DNA of 64,000 nucleotides from Bacteroidetes oral taxon 274 str. F0058 (lineage in GTDB: Bacteria > Bacteroidota > Bacteroidia > Bacteroidales > Paludibacteraceae): the NCBI GenBank assembly GCA_000163695.1, contig GG774889.1, positions 1-64,000 of the forward strand. Reading direction: 5' to 3'. The notes below the pieces were generated by a model. It was not told the DNA's origin, did no database searches, and saw nothing but the letters and a program-made list of their open reading frames with translations. This document shows, one piece after another, positions 9,239 through 17,700 of the stretch. Within the stretch, counting starts at the first letter, position 1, and each line of letters starts with the position of its first letter. Position numbers and translations under genes: made by a program.

Positions 9239-9877
9239 ATGGCACGATTGACTTTGAAACAACGGTACCGACACATTATCGATTGGTTCGTAGCCAATAA
9301 AGGCATACAACAGACGGAACTGGCTTATGCGAATGATTTTCAGTTGCTCGTGGCGGTGATTCTATCCGCTCAATGTACAGATAAGCGTGTGAATATAGTT
9401 ACGCCTGCCCTGTTCGAGAAATATCCCGATGCGGAGACAATGGCTGAGGCTCGGTACGAAGATGTTTTGGAGTTGATAAAATCTATCTCGTACCCCAACA
9501 GCAAATCACGTTACTTAGTTGATACGGCAAGACAGCTGATAGAGGACTTCGGAGGACGTGTACCAGAATCTATCGACAAGATGATGATGCTACCCGGTGT
9601 GGGACGCAAGACCGCCAACGTAATAGCCTCGGTACTCTACAAACAGCCACGAATGGCAGTGGATACTCACGTCTTCAGGGTATCGCGGCGGCTCGGGCTG
9701 TCGGAGGGGAAGACGCCTCTACAAGTAGAGACAGACCTTACGGCGAATATTCCCAAGCAATACATAGCAGATGCTCACCATTGGTTGATACTTCACGGAC
9801 GCTATGTGTGCCAAGCACGTCGCCCCCATTGCGAAGAGTGCGGTATATACGACTGGTGTCGATATGTAGGCAATTGA
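9239..9877 (+). CDS. nth: endonuclease III
   Basis: From the ATG at 9239 the protein has 212 residues, the normal length. It has the helix-hairpin-helix LPGVGRKTAN with the catalytic Lys near residue 120, the catalytic Asp in AVDTHVFRVSRRLGL near 138, and a C-terminal iron-sulphur loop with cysteines spaced C-x6-C-x2-C-x5-C (from CQARRPHCEECGIYDWC). It removes oxidised pyrimidines and nicks the abasic site in base-excision repair. The TTG at 9197 would add residues without family support. Confidence 0.92.
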   Translation: MARLTLKQRYRHIIDWFVANKGIQQTELAYANDFQLLVAVILSAQCTDKRVNIVTPALFEKYPDAETMAEARYEDVLELIKSISYPNSKSRYLVDTARQLIEDFGGRVPESIDKMMMLPGVGRKTANVIASVLYKQPRMAVDTHVFRVSRRLGLSEGKTPLQVETDLTANIPKQYIADAHHWLILHGRYVCQARRPHCEECGIYDWCRYVGN

Positions 9878-10130
9878 ACGGTTATTGATGTTTAATCGTT
9901 TAATCGTTTAATTGTTGAAGCGAGAATTAATAATTTTAGGATTTACTGATTCTATGAATAGAGCGAAGTTGGCGGAGTGCTCCACCTTTCTTACTCAGAG
10001 CCGTTTTACTTTTTTTCGAGCCTTCTCTTCTGCAAAAAACGCTCTTCCTAAGTGTTGAATCGTTAAACTTAAACTGTTGAAGCGTTTAAGATAATTGACG
10101 AAAAGTAGAGGTGTAGTATGTGGGATAGGA
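9878..10130. other. intergenic, no gene; short repeats
   Basis: Between two convergent genes. It holds three near-tandem copies of GTTTAATC/T (9890-9913) and a GTTGAAGCG motif that recurs near 10076. No promoter, RNA gene or protein was recognised. Confidence 0.4.
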
Positions 10131-10166
10131 GAAAAAAGCAGAGACGCTCGAAGTGGGCATCTCTGC
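10131..10166 (-). terminator. terminator of the haem-uptake operon
   Basis: On the minus strand, GCAGAGA and TCTCTGC pair around a short loop (10138-10166) and are followed directly by TTTTTT (complement of 10132-10137). This is a textbook Rho-independent terminator, about 43 nt after the stop codon of the BspA-like gene. Confidence 0.85.
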
Positions 10167-10208
10167 AAGTATAATCGAATGAATTTCAGCCGTTTATTTA
10201 CTTCTACT

Positions 10209-11885
10209 TTATTGCTTTTCGGCAATATCGAAGTCTTTCCATTGGTCTGCTTTGCTATAAGCAGTTTTCGAGTTTTTCGGCACGGTCAATTTCACTTTTT
10301 TACCTTCGTGGTCTTCACCGATACGTTCAAATACAGACTTGCCGAGTTTAGGCGGTTGTACGGCATCGCATTTAATATTCGTTACAGCATACATAACAGC
10401 AAAAGCCTTTTCGCCGATAGCAGCAACTTTTGCGGGTAAATGTATCGATGTAACTGCGGTACAGTCGCTAAAAGCAAGTTTACCGATTGTTGTCAACTTC
10501 GACGGGAGGTCAATCGATGTCAGTTCGCTGCACGAATAGAAAGCTCCGTCTTCTATTTCGGTAACATTCGAATTGGTACCCCAAACAATATTAGTAAGAG
10601 CTTCGCACTGATAGAAAGCATTTATGGGTATTTTGGTTATTTTACCGTTAAGCTCTATTCGAGTTAAATCGTCGTTATTGGCAAAGACGTTATCTCCGAA
10701 AGAAGCCACGCTTTCGGGCAATTTGACAGAGGTGAGTTTAGTCTGACTGAAAGCGTGTTCGCCTATGTAAGTAACGCTATTCGGTATCTCTATCGAGGTA
10801 ATGCCTGTATCGTAAAAAGTAGCATCTTCTATTCGGGTAATGCTGTTCGGAATAGTTATGGACGTCAGTATATTGCAGCCGTAGAAAGCCTCTTTGTCTA
10901 TTTTCTTTACTGAGTTGGGAATAGCAAACGATGTTGCAGACTTAGCTGCAGGATACTGCAAGAGTCTCGTCTTGTCTTTGCTGAAAAGCACTCCATCGGC
11001 AGATACGAAATTGGGATTGGCTCCTTCCACCTCGATGGAGGTAATCTTTTCGCAGGTGGAGAATATACCGTAACCTATCTTACCAACCTTAGCGGGGATA
11101 ACGATGGAAGTTATCGGGCAACCTGCAAAAGCTCTGTCACCTATCTCTTTGAGGGCAGGCGATAAACTAATCTTTTGCAGGGCGTCGCAGAATTCGAAAG
11201 CCGATTCTTCGATTTTCTCCACATTGTCGAGAAGTTTTACTTCCTTGAGGACATTGCAGTTATAAAATGCTTTTTTGCCGATAGAGGTCAGTCCCTTTGC
11301 GAAAACGACACTCTCCAAAGAGGTACAGCCCGCAAACGCACTTACTCCGATAGATTTCAGGTTATCGTTGAATGTAACAGACTTCAGAGAATAGCATCTG
11401 TAGAATACCTTTTCGGCAATTTCAGTTACCGGAGCAGGTATTGTTATATGTCCGTCGGCAGGTATTTTGTCGCAGTCCCAGCTTACAAGCACCCCGTTTT
11501 CTATTACTGCACCGTCGGGGATATCATTGGGGTTAGTAGACTTCGGAGTAACGGTAACTTTTATTTCCTGTGCCTTCTGCGAGTTGTTTTTCGCATCAAA
11601 CACTTTGATAACTGTTTCGCCCACTTTATCTTTTGCGGATATTACTACAGTTTTACCCTCTACCTTTGCATCGGCAATATTTGCATCACCCGATGCCGCA
11701 CTATAGGTGCCGTCGCCGACAATATCCACCTTAGCTGTCTTGTTAACTTCTATTTGTACAGCATTTTTAGATAATTTAAAACCATTGCCTTTGTCAACGA
11801 TAGGTGTTTGTTTCTTACAGCCTGTGGCAACAAAAGCCACAACGAATGTGCATACCATAAGTATGCGATAGATTTGTTTGTTCAT
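10209..11885 (-). CDS. BspA-like leucine-rich-repeat surface lipoprotein
   Basis: The 558-residue protein has a lipoprotein signal ending in VATGC near residue 22, a small Ig/Big-like domain at about 33-112, and about fifteen LRR_5 (BspA type) repeats of about 23 residues from 130 to 535, of the form FxGCxxLTSIxIPxSVxxIG. BspA proteins sit on the surface and bind host proteins such as fibronectin and fibrinogen. It is the last gene before the operon terminator, 171 nt after hmuV, so it may also have its own promoter. Its Big-like domain closely resembles that of the HmuY-like protein at 13823-14680. Confidence 0.85.
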   Translation of the reverse strand: MNKQIYRILMVCTFVVAFVATGCKKQTPIVDKGNGFKLSKNAVQIEVNKTAKVDIVGDGTYSAASGDANIADAKVEGKTVVISAKDKVGETVIKVFDAKNNSQKAQEIKVTVTPKSTNPNDIPDGAVIENGVLVSWDCDKIPADGHITIPAPVTEIAEKVFYRCYSLKSVTFNDNLKSIGVSAFAGCTSLESVVFAKGLTSIGKKAFYNCNVLKEVKLLDNVEKIEESAFEFCDALQKISLSPALKEIGDRAFAGCPITSIVIPAKVGKIGYGIFSTCEKITSIEVEGANPNFVSADGVLFSKDKTRLLQYPAAKSATSFAIPNSVKKIDKEAFYGCNILTSITIPNSITRIEDATFYDTGITSIEIPNSVTYIGEHAFSQTKLTSVKLPESVASFGDNVFANNDDLTRIELNGKITKIPINAFYQCEALTNIVWGTNSNVTEIEDGAFYSCSELTSIDLPSKLTTIGKLAFSDCTAVTSIHLPAKVAAIGEKAFAVMYAVTNIKCDAVQPPKLGKSVFERIGEDHEGKKVKLTVPKNSKTAYSKADQWKDFDIAEKQ

Positions 11886-12056
11886 TTCTTGATTGATTAT
11901 TTTTTATTTAATTTGTAACTAATAATAAAATTCCGATTCTCGGAAATTCCGAAGAGTACATCAGTAACACTCTTACGATTAAAATCGGTATCTTTTTTTC
12001 CTGATTGAATTATATATATTTATGATTAATTTTTATTCTGTGAAACGAGGTTAATT

Positions 12057-12389
12057 TTATTCGGGGACATATATTATCTCGCCGTTCTCCAGCTCGTATG
12101 CTACACCGACTTTACGTCCTTTTTTGCCTGTACTTTCCTGATTTTCGGAAGGCTTGTATCGGTTTATTGTCTGCCCCTCTTTGGTGATTATCTCCATATT
12201 GTCTTTGCCCGGGTTTTTGACGATAGTGTAGTCTTCTTTCGAGAAAATCTCTGTCATATTGAATTTGACCACCATCGCCACCATCAGAGCCACGGCGAAG
12301 ACCATTGCCACATCGAACAGATTCGTCAGCATAGAGACGGGGTCGTGGTCGTCGGCAGAGTTTTTTATCAATCGGTTTGTTCGTCTCAT
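12057..12389 (-). CDS. hmuV: HmuV-like DUF2149 membrane protein
   Basis: The 110-residue protein has one membrane helix (about residues 25-44, AMVFAVALMVAMVV) and a short soluble tail. It starts with DPVSMLTNLFDVAMVFAVAL, the DUF2149 pattern. These proteins resemble ExbD in size and topology and pair with a MotA/TolQ/ExbB-type channel in hmu operons. It begins 2 nt after the HmuU stop. A role in energising haem uptake is inferred from gene context. Confidence 0.75.
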   Translation of the reverse strand: MRRTNRLIKNSADDHDPVSMLTNLFDVAMVFAVALMVAMVVKFNMTEIFSKEDYTIVKNPGKDNMEIITKEGQTINRYKPSENQESTGKKGRKVGVAYELENGEIIYVPE

Positions 12390-12391
12390 AG

Positions 12392-13000
12392 CTATTTGTC
12401 GGTAGTGTTTGAGGTGTTTTGTTCTTTGAGGTCGGCTATAAACTCGAGGTCGGCGAGTTCAGCAACGAACCATCGTTGCTTTATCTGCAAGAGCACATAA
12501 CCGATAGCCCCTACAAACAGCCCTACGACAGTGGTGGCAAAGGCTATCTGCATATTGTACGCCATAGAGGCGACATCGCCCGTAGCCAGCCCTGCCAGAG
12601 CAGGTCCCATAGGTATGAGCGTCCCCATCAGTCCGAGTATAGGACCGAACTTGGTGAGTAGCTTGTATTTACCGAGTTCGGCATCGGCTCTTACCTCATA
12701 GTCTGCAAGCAGACGGTTGGAGTACGCCTTGCTCGGTGCCTCTATTATATTGTGTAGGAAGCCTGTGAAATTACTCTGGGGGAGCTTGCCTGCCTCCACC
12801 TTGAGTTTTTCCATATCGTCGGCTCGGAGCGAGTCCAATGTTTTTTTGAGCAGTTTGGTCTGTTTGGAGTGAGTGAGATATTGATTGAAAAAAATACCCA
12901 ACAACAGAATACTATTGACAAAAAAGTATAACAAGCCTACTATGACGGGCACCAACAGCCCGTTCGAAATCCAGAACAGTACGTTCGAAACGTATTTCAT
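12392..13000 (-). CDS. hmuU: HmuU-like MotA/TolQ/ExbB proton-channel protein
   Basis: The 202-residue protein has three membrane segments (about 12-36, 118-140 and 152-172) and the conserved MotA/TolQ/ExbB stretch KFGPILGLMGTLIPMGPALA at about 115. Such proteins form the proton channel that drives TonB-dependent import or HmuS-linked steps. Its start overlaps the end of hmuT by 4 nt (ATGA), so the pair is translationally coupled. Confidence 0.8.
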   Translation of the reverse strand: MKYVSNVLFWISNGLLVPVIVGLLYFFVNSILLLGIFFNQYLTHSKQTKLLKKTLDSLRADDMEKLKVEAGKLPQSNFTGFLHNIIEAPSKAYSNRLLADYEVRADAELGKYKLLTKFGPILGLMGTLIPMGPALAGLATGDVASMAYNMQIAFATTVVGLFVGAIGYVLLQIKQRWFVAELADLEFIADLKEQNTSNTTDK

Positions 13001-13701
13001 ACAAAAATATTATTTTTTTTTCTTTTTATTATTTTTCGAATATTACTAAAAATATAACCTGCCAACATAATGATAATCAACAGACCCAAAGTTGTAACAC
13101 ACTCTATCCAATCGACAGGCGTACCGCTGCCGTAGACTGTAGCCGAAGGGTGAAACACCGTACCGCACACCGTAAGCATAAACAACAACAGAGTAAGTAT
13201 GAGGATTATCTCTATGGGCAACTCTTTCTCTGCAAACAGCCGCCGCATAAACAACGAAGCGACAACGAACAGCAGAACGACTAACAACGCCCAACCTGAC
13301 GTTATGAGCATAAAGTCGGTAGCTACGATAGAAAAGAACAGGTTGACGTGAATGTAAAATACGGCAGGGAAAACCAACAGAGACGGCATATAACGCAAAA
13401 CAGACATATACCGTTTGACCTTGCTGCTATCGCTACCGCCAAGACGAGCCACACAGAAGTAGACCGACAGGATACTGTCTATCATCACTACGAACGATAT
13501 ATTGAGCAACGAGTCTTGTGTGGAGAGCAATTGCTGTACTTGCAATTTGTTGAGCTCTATGGCATAGCCGTGCGAGACGAAGACAAAAACACCAAGCAGC
13601 AGACAAAAGCCGAGCCTATACCAACGATTGGGCAAAAGAGCCGTCATAAAAAGGCTTTTTACCAACGCCAACAGAGAGAGTATCAGCAATATATTTTCCA
13701 T
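12997..13701 (-). CDS. hmuT: HmuT-like inner-membrane protein
   Basis: A 234-residue protein with about six hydrophobic helices and no catalytic motif. Its identity rests on position: between hmuY and the ExbB-like hmuU in an otherwise recognisable hmu operon, and size and topology like the small membrane protein at that place in Porphyromonas. Function in haem uptake is not established. Confidence 0.6.
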   Translation of the reverse strand: MENILLILSLLALVKSLFMTALLPNRWYRLGFCLLLGVFVFVSHGYAIELNKLQVQQLLSTQDSLLNISFVVMIDSILSVYFCVARLGGSDSSKVKRYMSVLRYMPSLLVFPAVFYIHVNLFFSIVATDFMLITSGWALLVVLLFVVASLFMRRLFAEKELPIEIILILTLLLFMLTVCGTVFHPSATVYGSGTPVDWIECVTTLGLLIIIMLAGYIFSNIRKIIKRKKNNIFV

Positions 13702-13749
13702 ACAGTATTATGCAGACAATATCAAAACAGTAGTTACATCGTTCGTAAA

Positions 13750-13784
13750 AATTTCTTGTACAGGATTGCCCTGTACAAGAAATT
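13750..13784 (-). terminator. 15-bp perfect hairpin after hmuY (attenuator or processing site)
   Basis: A perfect 15-bp inverted repeat (13750-13764 with 13770-13784, 5-nt loop) lies between hmuY and hmuT. On the minus strand its 3' arm ends in AATTTTTACG, a short U-run, so partial termination or 3'-end protection of the upstream message is likely. Confidence 0.65.
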
Positions 13785-13822
13785 GATTATAATATCTTTA
13801 ACAATAAAAAATACATTAGAAC

Positions 13823-14680
13823 TTATTTTCTGACAAACGGATATTCGTACTCGAACTTAGGATAGATTATTTTAGCTTCATCATTCTCAAATCCTAAAAA
13901 CTTAACCTTTGCATACGTTTTACCGTCGGCACATCTTATTATAAATACATTTTTATTTTTAATGCTATATACAGGAGGCATTTGATTGAGATCCAAATCG
14001 AGCCATTTCTGTAACTCTTTGTTGTGGGAAGTTACAATAACCTGCATTGACGGCGTTAATTGTCCAATTTCGTCTGTAACAAACTTATCGTCTTCGGGAA
14101 TTTGAGCCTGTTCCATACTTTTTACCTCCGACATAACTACTCCTCCTTTACCGTTCTTGTCGCTATTGCTGTCGCCGCTATTGGTACGTGTATAGAACCT
14201 GCAAAAAGCAATGTCCCAACCCAATCCCTTGGGAACATCTTTGATACCGTCGTTATCGACCGTTACCTGCTTTCCGGTAGCAAAAGAGAAATACGTCCAT
14301 TTCTTCTGAGATGATGCGTCAATCTGTACGGTGAACTTTTGAGGTTTTACCTCTTTTTGTACGGTTACTTTGATATTCTTCGTATCCGAAGTGTTTTTGG
14401 TATCCGTTACTTTGACTACGGCTTCGCCCGTTTTGTCTTTTGCCTTTATAAAAACAGATTTACCGCTTACCATTACGGAAACTATCTCCTCGTTGCTCGA
14501 GGTTGCACTGTAAGTGCTGTTCCCGGTAATATCCACATATACGTTCTGTCCTACACCTATTGTAAGTTCTTCTTTAGACAGAGTGAAACCTTTGGCAGGG
14601 TCTTTTTCTTTACAAGACGTTGCCAATCCAAGTGTCAGGCACACAAAAAGTGCTGCCGTAAAATAAGATTTTAACTTCAT
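13823..14680 (-). CDS. hmuY: HmuY-like haem-binding lipoprotein with extra Big-like domain
   Basis: The 285-residue lipoprotein (signal ending ATSC near residue 23) has an N-terminal Ig/Big-like domain (about 30-110) and a C-terminal HmuY domain (about 115-285) marked by KKWTYFSFATGKQV and WDIAFCRFYTRTNSG. HmuY of Porphyromonas gingivalis is a haemophore that takes haem and hands it to the TonB receptor HmuR. The HmuY domain here has a single His (in TSHNK), whereas P. gingivalis HmuY uses two His ligands; methionines (VMSE, KSMEQ, PSMQ, NQMPP) may serve instead. In this operon hmuY follows hmuS rather than preceding hmuR. Confidence 0.82.
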   Translation of the reverse strand: MKLKSYFTAALFVCLTLGLATSCKEKDPAKGFTLSKEELTIGVGQNVYVDITGNSTYSATSSNEEIVSVMVSGKSVFIKAKDKTGEAVVKVTDTKNTSDTKNIKVTVQKEVKPQKFTVQIDASSQKKWTYFSFATGKQVTVDNDGIKDVPKGLGWDIAFCRFYTRTNSGDSNSDKNGKGGVVMSEVKSMEQAQIPEDDKFVTDEIGQLTPSMQVIVTSHNKELQKWLDLDLNQMPPVYSIKNKNVFIIRCADGKTYAKVKFLGFENDEAKIIYPKFEYEYPFVRK

Positions 14681-14724
14681 AATTTTGATTTTTTTATTTT
14701 TGTTTATAAATTTATAAAATATTT

Positions 14725-17700
14725 TTACTTTTTTCTTTTTCTGATAATTACAAATGTTACCAACAGTACGGCAATAGCTATCGCCATCACGAGCAGGATA
14801 GCACCGCTATTGGTTTTGGACTCGTCGACAGCAGGGTTGTCGGCATTATCTTTTTGCAAAACGACATTCTTGGCGTCCTTATCTGCCACAGCGACCTCTC
14901 TGGCTTGTGCTATGCTCTGTTTATAGTCTTTTGCAGTAGCGGGGTCGGTGTGTGAGGCAATAAAATCTTTGAGCTTGGCATTGTCGCAGACAAAACCCGA
15001 GCACGAAGGCGAAAACTGTTTTACTGACCGAGTATGTTCGGCGACGATGTCACGTATCTGCTCGTCGGTTGCTTTCCAATATCCTTTGCGGACGGTCTCG
15101 AGCATAACGGCAGTGATTTCCTGCATAGTAGCAGGGTTTTGCTTTTCGAAAAACTCTTTTACGCCGAGGTCGAATTTGTCTTTTACGTATACGTTGTAAA
15201 TCTCGTCCCACAGTTCGTTGTCGATAGCCGCAGGCTTCATCACGTTCCAAGCGTACGTATTGCGTACTGTTTCGGCAAAGACGGCAGCCGAAGAAGCTTC
15301 GCCTTTCATCTTCTCTTTGATATAAGTGGGGTTGAGTATAGTCGTACGAGCCTCTACGCCGATAGCCTCTTTGACCTCCTGCATCCTTACATTGCTACGG
15401 TTGCGGTAGTCGCTCAGGTAAGCGTCGGGGTCTTTGCCCGTAACGTTGCGAGCCGCCAAGTTGATACCTCCCATAAACTCATAGACGTGGTCGAGGCTGA
15501 GAGCTCCCCAAGTATTGCTCTGGCGAGGCTGTATCACCACATCGGTGCGTGTGAGAGCCGCACGGAAAGCAAATTTTCGGAATTGCTCCCAATTCTTCTC
15601 GCTACCGTAGAAAGCCCCCATATTATTGATGTAAGTATCGGCTATCTCCGACTCTTTCTCCCAACGGTCGCCGCTCTCTACCATACCCTGTATACCTGTG
15701 CCGTAGTTGCCGTTAAGTCCGCCGAAGACGCGGTACGTGGCAATCTCTTTGGCTTCTTTGGGCGACAGTCCGTTGTCGAGCAGCGTACGTTGTGCTTCGG
15801 CTACTCCCTTTGCCACAAGGTTGTCGTACTCGTCATTTTTGGCTTCGGCAGCCATCTCTACTGCCCTATTGACGAGGAATAGACGTGAGGCAGCCAAGTC
15901 TCGCAGCTGTCCCGAGGTCTGCACCACGACGTCGATACGCGGGCGACCAAGCTCTGCCGAGGGGATAAGTCGTATATCCGACACTCGACCGAAAGCATCG
16001 CGTATAGGCTCTACACCGAGCATATACAATATCTGTGCTATGGTAGCACCTTCGGTCTCGATAAATTCGCCCGACCACAGAGTATAAGCTACCTTGCGGG
16101 GATATTCGCCGTTATGACGCTCACGATAGAGACGTATAGTATTGTTTGCCAACTTCATACCCTTATCCCAAGCAGCCTCCGAAGGTGTTGCCTCGGCGTT
16201 GATAGAGTAGAGGTTGCGTCCGGTAGGCAACGAGTTGGGATTGGCTATCGGGTCTCCACCGGGCGAGGGCGACGTATAACCACCCGCCAAAGCATTGATA
16301 TTGCTTCGCATTTCGGCTTCGGGGCTTTCGGTAAGATATTGTCTGTATTTGCCTACGTTTTTAACAGTACGCTCTATCTCGAGTATAGCCTCGAAGAGCT
16401 GTTTGTCTTGCTTGGAGTAGTTTTTGGGTTCGGGCATAGAGCCTCCTGCCGCCATCATATTAGACGGCATACCGGCACCCTTAGCGTTTGCAGCTTTTTT
16501 GCCCATATCGGCAGGGTGCTGAGGCTTGGCAGCCGAAGCGGATTTTCCCGATTTAGGCATATCTTTGGGCATATTCACAGGGTGGCTTGCCGACTGCGGC
16601 ATAGTGCCTCCCATCGATTGCGGTTGTTGCTTCGGCATATTTTGTGGGTGCTGCCCTTTGGGCATATCCTTCGACATAGCGTGTGGCATATTACCTTGCT
16701 TGCGTCCGTCGGTCATTCCTTTTGTCATCATACCATTCGACATAGCATTGCCTTTTTTCGACCCGCTCATACCCATCATAGCTGCCATCATACTGCGGGG
16801 ACGGTTGCCGGCTTCGGCATATTCACGTGCAAGCCTGAGCTCGTCGGCAGTTATCTTTGCCGTACGACAGATAAACTCGTCTGTCGCCAACGAAGGCTGC
16901 TTGAGTAGCTTACCGACTACCTCGCGTGCAGGGTTCAGATATTGTTTCGTAAACAAAGCCTTATCTTCGGCAGCATCTATCGAGGTGCGTTTCTTTATCT
17001 TGTCGAGCGACCAGAGGCTGTAAGCTATCGGATCGGTAGCCATAGCGAATACCGACGACGTGATGCGGGCAGGCTCGTAAGGTACGCCCATTGTATATAA
17101 CTGTCCCGTTATCTTTTCGGTGGCTATCTCTTCGGCAAAGTTTTCGATGCGTCTTATCTCCTGTTCGGTATACGGCTTGGAGAGAACGCTGTCGAGTTCG
17201 AGGTCGCGGTGAATACCGAGTTTGACGGCATATCGCTTGACGGCAAGCGACGCTTTTTGCAGTTCGGCAGGCACGGATTTGTCAGATGGTTTGGGAGACG
17301 TTTTATTTTTGCTTTGCTTAGCGGTATAATCTTCCAAATCGTTGTTGTAGATTTTCAGAGCCTCGGTAAGTTCGCGATACAGTCCGCGTACATTGCTTTC
17401 GAGGAACGGCGGCGTAAGATACGAGGTAAGAGCAGCATACGAACGCCTTTTGGCGATGATGCCTTCGCCGACATTACCGATAGTATATATATACACGTGT
17501 GGAACGGGACCTACCAATCTGTCAGGCCAGTCGTTGCTCGACAGAGCAATCTGTTTGTGAGGAGTAAACTCGAGGCTACCGTGCGTACCGAAGTGCATAA
17601 GCACATCGGCTCCGAAGCCATAACGTGTCCACAGATACGAGGCAATATATGGATGAGGCGGGGCTGCATCGGTACCGTGCAGTATCTTGAAAGCGTTGTT

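Noticed and set aside
15034..15882. 282-codon open frame on the plus strand inside hmuS
   Set aside because: Shadow of the long minus-strand hmuS frame; low-complexity, no start context or domain.
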